DNA of 64,000 bases from Actinoplanes sp. DH11 (GCF_020873875.1 NZ_JAHWGU010000019.1:117844-181843), one strand, 5' to 3'. Counted from the stretch's first letter, positions 8,172 through 16,172 are shown. Numbers and translations: made by a program. Notes: generated by a model not told the origin, from the letters alone.

Positions 8172-8384
8172 TCAGTCGCTGAAGTTCAGACCGTTCTCCG
8201 TGAGCGCATCGGAAAGGATCCGGATCGCCTTCGGGCCGATCCCGTGCATGGCGAGCAGTTCGGTGCGGCTGTGCGTGGCGACCTGGGCGAGAGTGGTGAT
8301 CCCAGCTTCAAGAAGCGCGCCGGTTGCCGGGCGCCCGATCGGTGGCAGATCCCCGATCCGCGCGGGAAGGTGGCGAGTACTCAT
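8172..8384 (-). CDS. helix-hairpin-helix protein
   Basis: 70 residues. It is a compact HhH module of the RNA polymerase alpha-CTD / DUF4332 sort: IGRPATGALLEAGITTLAQVA followed by the hairpin MHGIGPKAIRILSDAL. Such domains bind the DNA minor groove or proteins non-specifically. Proteins of this size and sequence are common as stand-alone genes in actinobacteria. ATG start at 8384; no neighbour in the same operon. Confidence 0.8.
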   Translation of the reverse strand: MSTRHLPARIGDLPPIGRPATGALLEAGITTLAQVATHSRTELLAMHGIGPKAIRILSDALTENGLNFSD

Positions 8385-8733
8385 ACGCCCACTCTGCCCG
8401 TCCGCACCACCCGGAGCACTCCTGCCCCTGAGATGTCGCCGCCTTGCCGGGCCGCGCCGGGTCGCTGCCGCGCCGGGGTTGCTGCCGTGCCGGGTTGCGG
8501 CCGTGCCGGGGTTGCTGCCTGTGTCGTTGTCGGCGATGGCTGGAGCGGGGTGCGGGTGGCGGTTGTGGGTGCGTTTGGTATACAGGCCGGTACGCCCGTT
8601 GTGAATCCCCGCCGCGACATGCGCGGAAGGGGAGCGTCCGGTGGTCCGACTCGCGGGGACCGAGGGCGTTGAAATGTTTCAGTCGGGGTGGTTCACTCGA
8701 TGTGCAACGTCCATCCCGGCGAAAGGTCCACCG
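8385..8733. other. upstream region of the LacI-type regulator
   Basis: Contains imperfect 15-17-bp repeats of GCCGTGCCGGGGTTGCT at about 8463-8520, an extended -10-like TGGTATACA at 8576-8584, and a LacI-type operator at 8670-8681. No gene is supported on either strand, although the regulator frame stays open back to a GTG at 8641. Confidence 0.5.
8670..8681. promoter_or_regulatory. LacI-family operator candidate
   Basis: TGAAATGTTTCA: perfect 5-base arms TGAAA/TTTCA around a TG centre, 53 bases before the TTG start of the LacI-type regulator. It differs by one base from the perfect TGAAACGTTTCA in the rhamnose operon promoter (20966-20977), suggesting autoregulation and possibly a shared regulator. 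Confidence 0.6.
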
Positions 8734-9768
8734 TTGACGCGTAACGGCCGCGCCCCATCGGTCAAGGATGTCGCTGCCGCTGCGGGGGTCTCGCTCGGCA
8801 CGGTGTCCAACGTGCTCAACCGGCCGTCGGTGGTCAGCACGACCACCCGGGAGCGGGTCGAACGGGCGATGGCGGAGCTGGGGTTCGTGCGCAACGAATC
8901 GGCTCGGCAGTTGCGGGCCGGCACGAGCCGGGCCTTGGCGTACGTCATGCTCGACGGCGGCAACCCCTTCTTCCATGACGTGGCGGAGGGCATCGAGACC
9001 GCGGCCGACGACGCTGACCTCTCGCTGTTCGTCTGCAACAGCAGCAGCCGCTCCGACCGTGAGGCCAAGCACCTGGACCGGCTCGTGCAGCAGCGCGTCC
9101 AGGGCATCCTGATCACCCCGGTCGACCCGGACGCGCCGCACCTCGCGGAGATCGCGCAGCGCGGTACCCCGTTCGTCATGGTGGACCGCCTCAGCCGGGC
9201 CGGTGATCACTGCTCGGTCTCCGTGGACGACGTGCTCGGGGGCCGGATCGCCGTCGAGCATCTGATCGATCGCGGTCATCAGCGGGTGGCGTTCGTCGGT
9301 GGGCCGGCCGGCATCGGGCAGGTGCGGGAACGGTTGCAGGGTGCGCGCGAGGTGTGGGCGGAGTTCGGCCTGCCCGCCGACGATCTGATCAACCTGTCGA
9401 CCGAGGCGATGACGGTCAATGAGGGCCGTTCCGCCGGGGAACGGCTGGCCGGCCTCCCCAGCCGCCGCCGGCCGACGGCCGCGTTCTGCGCCAACGACCT
9501 GCTCGCCCTCGGGCTGCTCCAGCACGCCGTCACCGCCGGCCTGCGGGTCCCGGAGGACCTGGCCATCGTCGGGTTCGACGACATCGACTTCGCGGCCGCC
9601 GCCGCGGTGCCGCTCACCTCGGTGCGGCAACCGCGCCAGGAGCTGGGCCGCACGGCCGCCCGGCTGGTGCTGGACGAGGCCACCAATCCGGATCACGTGC
9701 ATGAGCAGGCGACCTTCGTGCCGGCGCTGGTCGCCCGCGCCTCCACCGGCACAGCCCGCCGCAAGTAG
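8734..9768 (+). CDS. LacI-family transcriptional regulator
   Basis: 344 residues. The N-terminal HTH and hinge are canonical: SVKDVAAAAGVSLGTVSNVLNRP, then an effector-binding periplasmic-binding-protein fold (GNPFFHDVAEGIE, RGTPFVMVDR, GHQRVAFVGGP, AFCANDLLALG, IVGFDDIDFAAAAAVPLTSV). The chosen TTG start has AAAGG seven bases upstream and puts the HTH at residue ~8, as is normal; the upstream GTG at 8641 would put an operator inside the gene. The sugar effector cannot be read from sequence. Because the only other exact TGAAA-n2-TTTCA site noticed is at the rhamnose operon 12 kb away, rhamnose control is a reasonable hypothesis. Confidence 0.92.
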   Translation: MTRNGRAPSVKDVAAAAGVSLGTVSNVLNRPSVVSTTTRERVERAMAELGFVRNESARQLRAGTSRALAYVMLDGGNPFFHDVAEGIETAADDADLSLFVCNSSSRSDREAKHLDRLVQQRVQGILITPVDPDAPHLAEIAQRGTPFVMVDRLSRAGDHCSVSVDDVLGGRIAVEHLIDRGHQRVAFVGGPAGIGQVRERLQGAREVWAEFGLPADDLINLSTEAMTVNEGRSAGERLAGLPSRRRPTAAFCANDLLALGLLQHAVTAGLRVPEDLAIVGFDDIDFAAAAAVPLTSVRQPRQELGRTAARLVLDEATNPDHVHEQATFVPALVARASTGTARRK

Positions 9769-9818
9769 CCCGGTCGCCCGGCCGGAGGCGGTGGTGAGCC
9801 GGGCGGTGGGCGGGACCA

Positions 9819-9824
9819 TAGGAT
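9819..9824 (+). promoter_or_regulatory. -10 box of a leaderless promoter
   Basis: TAGGAT six bases before the ATG of the alpha/beta hydrolase at 9831, without a ribosome site. Confidence 0.5.
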
Positions 9825-9830
9825 GGCCGG

Positions 9831-10604
9831 ATGTTTGTCCTGGTTCCGGGTGCTGGCGGCAGTGGCTGGGCGTGGCATCTGGTGGCCGGTCTGCTGCGGG
9901 CGGCCGGGCACGAGGCGGTCGCCGTCGACCTGCCCGCTGCGGATGAGGGTGCGGGTCTGAGCGCGTACGCCCAGGTGATCGTCGAAGCCGGCGCCGGAGC
10001 GGAGGAGGTCGTCCTGGTGGCGCACTCGTTCGGTGGGCTCAGCGCGCCGCTAGCTGTCGGCAGGGTGCCGGTTCGCGAGTTGGTACTGGTCAACGCCATG
10101 ATCCCGGCGCCGGGGGAGAGCGGTGGGGACTGGTGGGCGGCTACCGGGAGTTCGGCGGCGCGGCGGGCCAATGATCGGGCTCTGGGGCGGGATCCGGACG
10201 GTGACTTCGACCTGGATCACTACTTCTTCCATGATGTGCCGGCGGCGTTGGCGGAGCAGGCGATGGCGTACGAGCAGGATGAGGCCGACATCGCGTTCGC
10301 CGAGCCGTGGCCGCTGCCGGCCTGGCCGGACGTGCCGACGCGGGTGGTGGCGGGCGCCGACGACCGGCTCTTTCCGGTCGCTTTTCAGGAGCGGGTGGCG
10401 CGGGAACGGCTCGGCCTGCCCACGGAGGTCGTCCCGGGCGGGCACATGGTCGCGTTGAGTCACCCGGCCGAACTGACCGGAGTGCTCCTGCGAGGGCGAG
10501 AGCAAGAGCGAGAGCGAGGCCGGGGGCAAGAACGAGGGCGAGAGCAAGAGCGAGAGCGAGGCCGGGGGCAAGAACGAGGGCGAGAGCAAGGGCAAGGGCG
10601 ATGA
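9831..10604 (+). CDS. alpha/beta hydrolase with repetitive Arg/Glu tail
   Basis: 257 residues. Residues 1-~222 are a small cytoplasmic alpha/beta hydrolase of the esterase/MenH-like type: oxyanion segment LVPGAGGSGWAW, nucleophile elbow VAHSFGGLS, acid in GADDRLF, catalytic His in PGGHMVALSHP. Residues ~220-257 are an unrelated charged tail (REQERERGRGQERG) encoded by a 42-bp tandem repeat, probably added by repeat growth through the original stop. It overlaps the next gene by ATGA, so the two are likely co-translated. Substrate unknown. Confidence 0.88.
   Translation: MFVLVPGAGGSGWAWHLVAGLLRAAGHEAVAVDLPAADEGAGLSAYAQVIVEAGAGAEEVVLVAHSFGGLSAPLAVGRVPVRELVLVNAMIPAPGESGGDWWAATGSSAARRANDRALGRDPDGDFDLDHYFFHDVPAALAEQAMAYEQDEADIAFAEPWPLPAWPDVPTRVVAGADDRLFPVAFQERVARERLGLPTEVVPGGHMVALSHPAELTGVLLRGREQERERGRGQERGREQERERGRGQERGREQGQGR
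10492..10600 (+). repeat. 42-bp tandem repeat (about 2.5 copies)
   Basis: Two identical 42-bp units and a partial third; purine-rich on the plus strand (GAG/AAG rich). They encode the Arg/Glu/Gln tail of the hydrolase and end at the ATGA junction with the DUF72 gene. Confidence 0.93.
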
Positions 10605-11458
10605 TGCGACTGCATGTCGGCTGTGCGATGTGGAGCCTGAAGTCGTGGCAGGGCCGGTTCCTGCCGCATCCGGCGACCCCGGCCGAGCGGCTGCGCGCCT
10701 ACGCGGGGTGGTGCGACGCGGTCGAGGGGAACACCACCTTCTATGCCGTTCCGGCGCGCGAGACGGTGGAGACGTGGGCCCGGGAGACACCGGCGGACTT
10801 CCGGTTCGTCGCGAAGGTGCCGAAGGTGGTCACGCACGAGCGCCGGCTCACCGATGCGGACGAGCCGCTGGCGGCCTTTTTCGATGCCTTGGAGCCGCTC
10901 GGTTCCCGTACTCATGCGCTCTGGATCCAATTGCCCGGGTCGTTCGGACCGCCAGATCTGCCCGTGCTCGCGCGTTTTCTGCGGCGCATACCGGAGGGGC
11001 ATCGCTGGGCCGTCGAGGTGCGTCACCCGGAGTTCTTCGCCGAGCCGCAACGGCTGGAGGAGCTGTTGACGTCGTTCGATGCGGAATGGATCCCGTTCGA
11101 CACCGCCGCGTTCTTCGCCGACCCGCCGACCAGCGACGCGGAGCGCGACGCCTGGATGAAGAAACCGCGCATGCCGCGACGCGCGCGGGCGCTCACGGAA
11201 CGGCCCGTCGTGCGATATCTGGGGCGGGACGCCATTTCCCGTACGGTCGAAGGCTGGCAGCCCTGGGTCGAAACAATCGCCGATTGGCTGCGTGAGGGTC
11301 GCACCCCGACGTTCTTCGTGCACACGCCGGACAATGCGGATGCGCCGGAGTTGTGCCGCCGGTTCCACGCCGAGGTGCGTGCCCTCGTGCCGGAGCTGGC
11401 GCCGCTGCCCGAGCCGGCGCCGTTGCCGGAGCCGGCCGAGCCGCTGACCCTGTTCTGA
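10601..11458 (+). CDS. DUF72 family protein (YecE-like TIM barrel)
   Basis: 285 residues with the DUF72 signatures: VGCAMWSLKSWQGRFLP at the N-terminus, NTTFYAVPARETVETWARETP, FRFVAKVPKVVTHERRL, WIQLPGSFGP, and WAVEVRHPEFF. The fold is a TIM barrel; the biochemical role of DUF72 is not established. The C-terminus has a short Pro/Glu/Leu repeat (LPEPAPLPEPAEP). The first ATG overlaps the hydrolase stop codon (ATGATG/TGA), and the frame is open far upstream only because it reads the repeat and hydrolase in another frame. Confidence 0.9.
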   Translation: MMRLHVGCAMWSLKSWQGRFLPHPATPAERLRAYAGWCDAVEGNTTFYAVPARETVETWARETPADFRFVAKVPKVVTHERRLTDADEPLAAFFDALEPLGSRTHALWIQLPGSFGPPDLPVLARFLRRIPEGHRWAVEVRHPEFFAEPQRLEELLTSFDAEWIPFDTAAFFADPPTSDAERDAWMKKPRMPRRARALTERPVVRYLGRDAISRTVEGWQPWVETIADWLREGRTPTFFVHTPDNADAPELCRRFHAEVRALVPELAPLPEPAPLPEPAEPLTLF

Positions 11459-11492
11459 TCATGGGGGTGGGCGGTTCGATAGGTTGCGCGCC

Positions 11493-11900
11493 ATGCGTGA
11501 ACGGTCGCTCGGCGCGCGCCTGATCCTCTGGGCGCAGTGGTTCCTGCTGGTCGCCTGCCTGGTCGGCAGTCTCGGTGTGCTGGTGATGGCCGCCGTCCGC
11601 GCCGGTGACCCGGCTGCGCTGGTCGATCCGGGGCTGGAACGGCTCGGCGACCCGAAGGACTCGCTGCCCGACTCGCCGCTGGTCTTGCTGCTCGTACCGG
11701 GAATGTTCGTCGGGTACTTCGTCTTCGCGTCCGGCTTCGTGGCTGTCCTTTTCGGTCTGGGCGCCCTGATGCACACCTGGAATCTCGGTGACCGGGCGAC
11801 GGCCCGGCGGCTGATCTTCAGCACCGGCGCGTGGGTGCTGCTGACCGCTGCCGCGCTGACCCCGTTCGGTGATCAGCTGCACCGCTGGCTTCTCGATTGA
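11493..11900 (+). CDS. three-helix membrane protein of unknown function
   Basis: 135 residues, with hydrophobic helices at about 13-35, 63-95 and 108-125 and a charged loop (GLERLGDPKDSLPDSP) between the first two. TAGGTT at 11480-11485 is seven bases before this ATG, and no ribosome site is present, so leaderless expression is likely. This ATG is preferred to the in-frame TTG at 11484, which lies inside that -10 box. Confidence 0.75.
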   Translation: MRERSLGARLILWAQWFLLVACLVGSLGVLVMAAVRAGDPAALVDPGLERLGDPKDSLPDSPLVLLLVPGMFVGYFVFASGFVAVLFGLGALMHTWNLGDRATARRLIFSTGAWVLLTAAALTPFGDQLHRWLLD

Positions 11901-11908
11901 CGCGCTGA

Positions 11909-11933
11909 GGCCCGGCAGGGTCTCTGCCGGGCC
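11909..11933. terminator. stem-loop between convergent genes
   Basis: Perfect 10-bp inverted repeat GGCCCGGCAG / CTGCCGGGCC with a 5-base loop, 9 bases after the membrane-protein stop and before the 3' end of the convergent polyester hydrolase gene. Confidence 0.75.
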
Positions 11934-11955
11934 TTCGAGCTGGATCGGGTACGGG

Positions 11956-12801
11956 CTACGCGTGCGGGCAGGTGGCGCGGTACTCCTGGATCGTGGAGCC
12001 GGTCGGCGCCGGGCAGAGGAACTGGTCGTAGCGGGTGTCGTTGTCGATGAAGCGCTTGAGCCACGACAGGGCGTACTTCGCGACGGTGACGTTGCCGCCC
12101 TCGGTCGGCGCCGAGTGGGAGGCGTTGTTGACCTCGAGGTACGCCTTGTCCGGCGCGCTCGACATGCTGGTGTAGAACGGCTCGGAGTGCGACGTGACCG
12201 GCGCGACGGTGTCGTTCTCCGCCCCGATGATCATGGTGGGGACGCGTACCGTGCCCCACGACTTGGTGCCGTGCCACGGCGTCATCGGCACGGCGGCCTG
12301 CAGCGCCGGGCGGGTCCTGGCCGCGGCGAGGCTGCCGCCGCCGCCCATCGAGTGACCCATCACGCCGAGGCGGGCGGCGTCGATGCGGGTGCGCACGGTG
12401 CTCTGCCCGGTCAGGTAGTCGAGGGCCGCGAGCAGCTGCGTGCCCCGGCTGTCGGGCTGGTCGAGGGTGCTCAGCGTGTTGATGGTGATCACGACGAAGC
12501 CCTGCGAGGCGAGGCGGGGGCCCAGCCAGGCGACGCTCGACTGGGTGGCGGTGAAGCCGGGGGAGATGGCGACCGCGCCGAACGTACCGGCCGTGGTGGA
12601 GGTCGGGTAGTAGATGGTGCCGCCGCCGAAGCGGCTGGTCCGGGCCACCGTGGTCTGTGCGATGGCGAACGAGCCGCGGGACGCCTCGATGCTGGCGTTG
12701 GTGGGCGCGGGCCCGCGCTCGTACGGGTTGGCGGCCGCGGCCGGTGCCGGGGCGACCAGGATGGCGGCGGCCACGGCGAGCGAGGCGAACAGTTTCTTCA
12801 T
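11956..12801 (-). CDS. secreted cutinase / PET-hydrolase-type polyester hydrolase
   Basis: 281-residue precursor. A Sec signal peptide (residues 1-~24, KKLFASLAVAAAILV, AAAA) precedes the mature start NPYERGPAPT, near-identical to actinobacterial cutinases such as those of Thermobifida. Catalytic triad by motif: Ser151 in GHSMGG, Asp197 in AENDTVAP, His229 in NASHSAP. The conserved PWH tryptophan and a C-terminal disulfide pair (LCPAP...ATCP) are present. The residue after the catalytic His is Ser, as in the Ideonella PETase (Ser238), whereas typical cutinases have Phe; the position before the nucleophile is His, as in cutinases. It should hydrolyse cutin-like or aromatic polyesters outside the cell. 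GGGGAG ribosome site. Confidence 0.95.
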   Translation of the reverse strand: MKKLFASLAVAAAILVAPAPAAAANPYERGPAPTNASIEASRGSFAIAQTTVARTSRFGGGTIYYPTSTTAGTFGAVAISPGFTATQSSVAWLGPRLASQGFVVITINTLSTLDQPDSRGTQLLAALDYLTGQSTVRTRIDAARLGVMGHSMGGGGSLAAARTRPALQAAVPMTPWHGTKSWGTVRVPTMIIGAENDTVAPVTSHSEPFYTSMSSAPDKAYLEVNNASHSAPTEGGNVTVAKYALSWLKRFIDNDTRYDQFLCPAPTGSTIQEYRATCPHA

Positions 12802-12820
12802 GCGAGTACTCCCCAGGGGA

Positions 12821-12838
12821 TGTGGGAACGTTCACATA
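12821..12838. promoter_or_regulatory. LacI-type operator candidate upstream of polyester hydrolase
   Basis: TGTGGGAACGTTCACATA: perfect inner palindrome GAACGTTC extended by partial symmetry (TGTG...CACA), 19 bases before the polyester hydrolase start. The CG-centred design resembles LacI-family operators that control extracellular polymer-degrading enzymes. Confidence 0.45.
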
Positions 12839-13026
12839 CAGGGATGTGAATAAGATCGCGCCGGATCACTACCCGCGGGTAATCCCACTGGGTACATGCC
12901 GCCGCGATATGTAACACGCCGGAAATTCCGTTGCCGCGCGCGTGAACTGGGCGAACGATGATCGACATGACGTTCTGAGCAGCCCTCCCGCCTGTGCCAA
13001 CTCCCCTCACGGAAGATGAACGTCTC

Positions 13027-14112
13027 GTGTCCGTCACCGTTTTCGCCGGCGCGTCCAGTTGGATCGAGTCCGACGCGGTCGCGCAGTGCCACCAGGTCGC
13101 CGCCCTCGACGGCATGATCCACGTGGCCGGCATGCCCGACCTGCACCCCGGCAAGGGCGCCCCGATCGGCGCCGCCATGCTGTCCCGCGTCCTCTACCCC
13201 CTCCTCGTCGGCTCCGACATCGGCTGCGGCATCGCGGTCTTCGGGTTCCGGCTCAAGAAGGTCGTCCCGGAACGGCTCGCTCCCCGCTTCCCCGACCTCG
13301 ACGAGCCCGTCCCCGCGGACCGGCTGGCCGAGCTTCTCGGGTCAACGGCCGAGCTGCCGGGCGGATACGCCGACTCGCTCGGCACCGTCGGCCGGGGCAA
13401 CCACTTCGTCGAACTGGCGCGCGTCGAGGAGGTCCTCGCCGACACGCCGCTCGCACCCGGCGACCACGTGCTGATCGTGCACAGTGGCTCCCGCGGGCAC
13501 GGCGAACGCATCCTGCGGGCACACACCGAGGCCTGCGGCGCTGGTCCGGCTGCCGACGCCGGCGCCTACCTGGCGGCGCACGACGACGCCGTACGCTGGG
13601 GAAGTCTCAACCGCCGCACCCTGGCCGCCCGGGTCGCCGAGGCGCTCGGCGCCGAGATCACCGAGCCGCTCGTCGACGTCTGTCACAATGCGGTCGAGGT
13701 CCGGGACGGCCTCTACCTGCACCGCAAGGGCGCCGCACCCGGCGACGGCCGTGACGTGCTGATCGCCGGCACCCGCGGTACCCGGTCCTACCTGGTCAGC
13801 GGCCACGCCGGCGCCGACGCCGGCTATTCGGTGGCGCACGGTGCCGGCCGCAAGATGTCCCGGGCCGACGCCCTGCGGCGCGGCAAGGCCAAACACACGG
13901 TCGCGGAGCTGCGGCGTACGGCTGTCGGCTCCCTCGTCGTCTGCGGTGACCGGCAGTTGCTGTTCGAGGAGGCGCCGACCGCGTACAAGCGGATCGAGCA
14001 GGTGATCGGCGACCTGGTCTCGTTCGGGCTGGCCACGCCGGTCCTCACGACCATTCCGGTGATCACCTACAAGACGGCTGACCAGGGCGGGCGGCCGGGT
14101 CGGCGGCGGTAG
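13027..14112 (+). CDS. rtcB: RtcB-family RNA ligase (RtcB-like)
   Basis: 361 residues with the RtcB metal and guanylate-binding motifs in order: DLHPGKGAPIGAA, GSDIGCGIAV, GTVGRGNHFVE, IVHSGSRGHG, CHNAVE, YLHRKGAAP, and HGAGRKMSRADA, the last expected to carry the guanylylated histidine. RtcB joins 2',3'-cyclic phosphate to 5'-OH RNA ends using GTP and Mn. Its short length and sequence place it in the RtcB-like subgroup often linked to RNA damage repair rather than the tRNA-splicing type. The GTG at 13027 has GGAAG upstream (11 bases); an earlier in-frame GTG at 12994 lacks a ribosome site. No archease or release factor H gene is adjacent. Confidence 0.88.
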   Translation: MSVTVFAGASSWIESDAVAQCHQVAALDGMIHVAGMPDLHPGKGAPIGAAMLSRVLYPLLVGSDIGCGIAVFGFRLKKVVPERLAPRFPDLDEPVPADRLAELLGSTAELPGGYADSLGTVGRGNHFVELARVEEVLADTPLAPGDHVLIVHSGSRGHGERILRAHTEACGAGPAADAGAYLAAHDDAVRWGSLNRRTLAARVAEALGAEITEPLVDVCHNAVEVRDGLYLHRKGAAPGDGRDVLIAGTRGTRSYLVSGHAGADAGYSVAHGAGRKMSRADALRRGKAKHTVAELRRTAVGSLVVCGDRQLLFEEAPTAYKRIEQVIGDLVSFGLATPVLTTIPVITYKTADQGGRPGRRR

Positions 14113-14172
14113 GGGCCGGCTTCTCGCGCGGCCGGCTTTTCGCACGGCTGGCTTTCGCGCGGCCGGCCGGTT

Positions 14173-14730
14173 TCACGCGGCCGGTGCTCTGCCGGCTTTG
14201 ATGGCTTCGGTCAGGCGGGTCAGGGCGTACTCGAAGGCGGCCTCGACGTCGCCGCCCAGGTTGAAGGCGCCGGCGAGTTCCATGCTGATGAAACCGTTCG
14301 CCCAGGCGGTCACCAGGCGGGCGGCTTCGAGGGTGTCGTCGGGGCCGGCGAGGGCGGCGATGGACGCGAGGACCGGCGCGATCGCGGCCGCCAGCAGCTC
14401 GACGTCGACGGTGACCGTTTCCGGTCCCCAGCCGAGGATCAGCCGGTAGCCGGCCGGATGCGCGTGGGCGAACGCGCGGAACGCCCGGGCCAGTTCGCCG
14501 AGCGTCTGCGGTGCGGTTCGCAGGTGTTCGCCGAGGTCCGCGACGGTGGCTGTCGCGACGAGCCTTACGAGCTCGTCGCGGTTGCGCACCCGTTTGTAGA
14601 GCGAGGGCGCCCGCACGCCCACCCGGTCGGCGACGGACTGCATGGTGAGGCGTGCCAGCCCGTCAGCCTCGAGGATCTCCCGGGCCGCGGCGACGATCGC
14701 GTCCCTGGAGGTGCGTTCAGGTGTCGGCAT
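14173..14730 (-). CDS. TetR-family regulator
   Basis: 185 residues. HTH at about 9-55 (RDAIVAAAREILEADGLARLTMQSVADRVGVRAPSLYKRV, broken here into its usual helices), followed by a WHG-type C-terminal domain (ELARAFRAFAHAHPAGYRLILGW). It is divergent from the metallo-hydrolase, with only 64 bases between the starts and several TAGC-rich repeats there, so it most likely represses that gene and itself. Confidence 0.92.
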   Translation of the reverse strand: MPTPERTSRDAIVAAAREILEADGLARLTMQSVADRVGVRAPSLYKRVRNRDELVRLVATATVADLGEHLRTAPQTLGELARAFRAFAHAHPAGYRLILGWGPETVTVDVELLAAAIAPVLASIAALAGPDDTLEAARLVTAWANGFISMELAGAFNLGGDVEAAFEYALTRLTEAIKAGRAPAA

Positions 14731-14750
14731 CGAAAAACCTTCCCGGAGCG

Positions 14751-14794
14751 ATAGCTATTGACCATAGCCATCATAGCTAGGTAGCTTAGCCATC
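14751..14794. promoter_or_regulatory. TetR operator region and leaderless promoter
   Basis: The gap between divergent TetR and metallo-hydrolase genes is A/T-rich against its surroundings and carries related blocks: ATAGCTAT (14751-14758), CATAGCCATCATAGCTAG, and GTAGCTTAGCCATC. Inverted pairs ATAGCTAT and TAGCTA fit a TetR dimer site. TAGCTT at 14782-14787 lies seven bases before the hydrolase ATG and is its likely -10, so a bound repressor would cover the promoter. Confidence 0.6.
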
Positions 14795-15508
14795 ATGAAG
14801 CTGGGACCGCATCTGCGTCGCATCGGCAACGACATCGTCGCCGCCTACCTGATCGTCACCGACGACGGCGTGACAGTCATCGACGCCGGCCTGCCCGGGC
14901 ACTGGCCCGAACTGATAAGTGAACTCGCCGAGGTCGGCCGCTCGGTCGCCGACGTACGCGGCGTCGTTCTGACACACGGCGACAGCGACCACATCGGGTT
15001 CGCCGAGCGGTTGCGGCGCGACCACGGCGTACCCGTCCACGTGCATGCCGCCGACGCGGCGCGGGCCCGTGGCGAGACCAAGACAAAACCCAGCTGGGGC
15101 AAGGTCCGGGTGGGCGCGATCGGGCGCTTCCTGTGGTACGCGAGCAGCAAGGGCGGCCTGCGGACCACCTACCTCACGGAAGTTCACGAGATGACGGACG
15201 GTCAGGTGCTGGACCTGCCGGGGTCACCCCGCGTAATCGGCCTGCCTGGACACTCGCCGGGAAGCGTCGCGATCCACGTGCCGGTCGCGGACGCGGTGTT
15301 CGTCGGCGACGCGCTCACCACGCGCCACGTGCTGACCGGCGAGCACGGCCCGCAGCCGGCGCCGTTCACCGACGACCCCGCGCAGGCCGCGACCTCGCTC
15401 GAACGGCTGGCGGAGCTGGACGTCACGTGGGTGCTGCCCGGTCACGGCGCACCGTGGGACGGCGGCACGGCGGCGATCGTGCGCCGGATCAGCGAGCGGG
15501 CGTCGTAA
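14795..15508 (+). CDS. MBL-fold metallo-hydrolase
   Basis: 237 residues of the metallo-beta-lactamase superfamily. The metal-binding motif is THGDSDHIG (HxHxDH variant: H-G-D-S-D-H), where the first position of the usual HxH reads H-G-D, so the first two ligands are altered to His and Asp. Further ligands are in GHSPGSVA, VFVGDAL and LPGHGAPW. Related enzymes hydrolyse thioesters or lactones. It is probably induced when the divergent TetR repressor is released. Leaderless start as described for the intergenic region. Confidence 0.9.
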   Translation: MKLGPHLRRIGNDIVAAYLIVTDDGVTVIDAGLPGHWPELISELAEVGRSVADVRGVVLTHGDSDHIGFAERLRRDHGVPVHVHAADAARARGETKTKPSWGKVRVGAIGRFLWYASSKGGLRTTYLTEVHEMTDGQVLDLPGSPRVIGLPGHSPGSVAIHVPVADAVFVGDALTTRHVLTGEHGPQPAPFTDDPAQAATSLERLAELDVTWVLPGHGAPWDGGTAAIVRRISERAS

Positions 15509-15602
15509 CGCTTGGTCCTCCGTGTCCCGCCCGCGGCGGATGGCCGCTCTCACCGGCGCGGCCGGCCCCGTACTCCATCTCGTCGCCGATAGCGTGACGG
15601 GC

Positions 15603-15977
15603 ATGGCCGCATTCCGGGACGCTCACCCGATCATCTACGTCGAAGACCTCGAAGCCGCTCTCGCGTTCTACCGGGATCAGCTCGGATTCGCCGAGACCTA
15701 TCGGTTCGGTGAGTTCGTGTCGCTCGCGCTGGGCACGTCCGTCATCTCGGTGGTCCAGGTGACCGACGGGCAGACCGGTTCGCACGGGTTGCCGATCCGT
15801 CCGGGAGCCGGTCACCAGTTCGAGTTGTGCGTCTACACCGACGATGTGGACGCGGCGGTGGCCGAGTTCCGGGAGAGGGGCGTGCCCGTGCTGGTGGAGC
15901 CGGCGGACCAGCCGTGGGGCGAGCGCATGGCCTACGTCGCCGATCCGGACGGGCATCCCGTGATGATCTGCCGCTGA
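15603..15977 (+). CDS. glyoxalase/bleomycin-resistance (VOC) family protein
   Basis: 124 residues forming one VOC module pair: HPIIYVEDLEAALAFYRDQLGF at the start, a middle strand HQFELCVYTDDVDAAVAEF, and the terminal AYVADPDGHPVMIC motif, whose acidic residue binds metal in this superfamily. Substrate unknown. TAGCGT at 15590-15595 is seven bases before this ATG, so the longer in-frame version from 15522 is rejected. Confidence 0.88.
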   Translation: MAAFRDAHPIIYVEDLEAALAFYRDQLGFAETYRFGEFVSLALGTSVISVVQVTDGQTGSHGLPIRPGAGHQFELCVYTDDVDAAVAEFRERGVPVLVEPADQPWGERMAYVADPDGHPVMICR

Positions 15978-16034
15978 GTCGCTGAGTCGCTGAGTCGCTG
16001 CCGAGCTGGCGCGGGTGAGGCGGTGGGAGCGAAA

Positions 16035-16062
16035 GGCGGCGGCCCGAATCGGTGCCGCCGCC
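16035..16062. terminator. stem-loop between convergent genes
   Basis: GGCGGCGGC / GCCGCCGCC 9-bp arms, with a small inner CCG-AAT-CGG stem in the loop, in the gap between the convergent VOC and Lrp genes. Confidence 0.65.
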
Positions 16063-16172
16063 TCTCTGCGCGAGGGCGACGCCCCCGGGGGCAGGGGAGT
16101 GCCCTCTTGTTGATCAGGACGCTGCAGCGGGGTGCATCGGTTGCACGCGTGACAGGGATTTAACAATCATTC

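Noticed and set aside
8641..8733. Extended LacI regulator starting at the GTG at 8641
   Set aside because: Would bury the operator at 8670 within coding sequence and add 31 residues before the HTH; the TTG at 8734 has a ribosome site.
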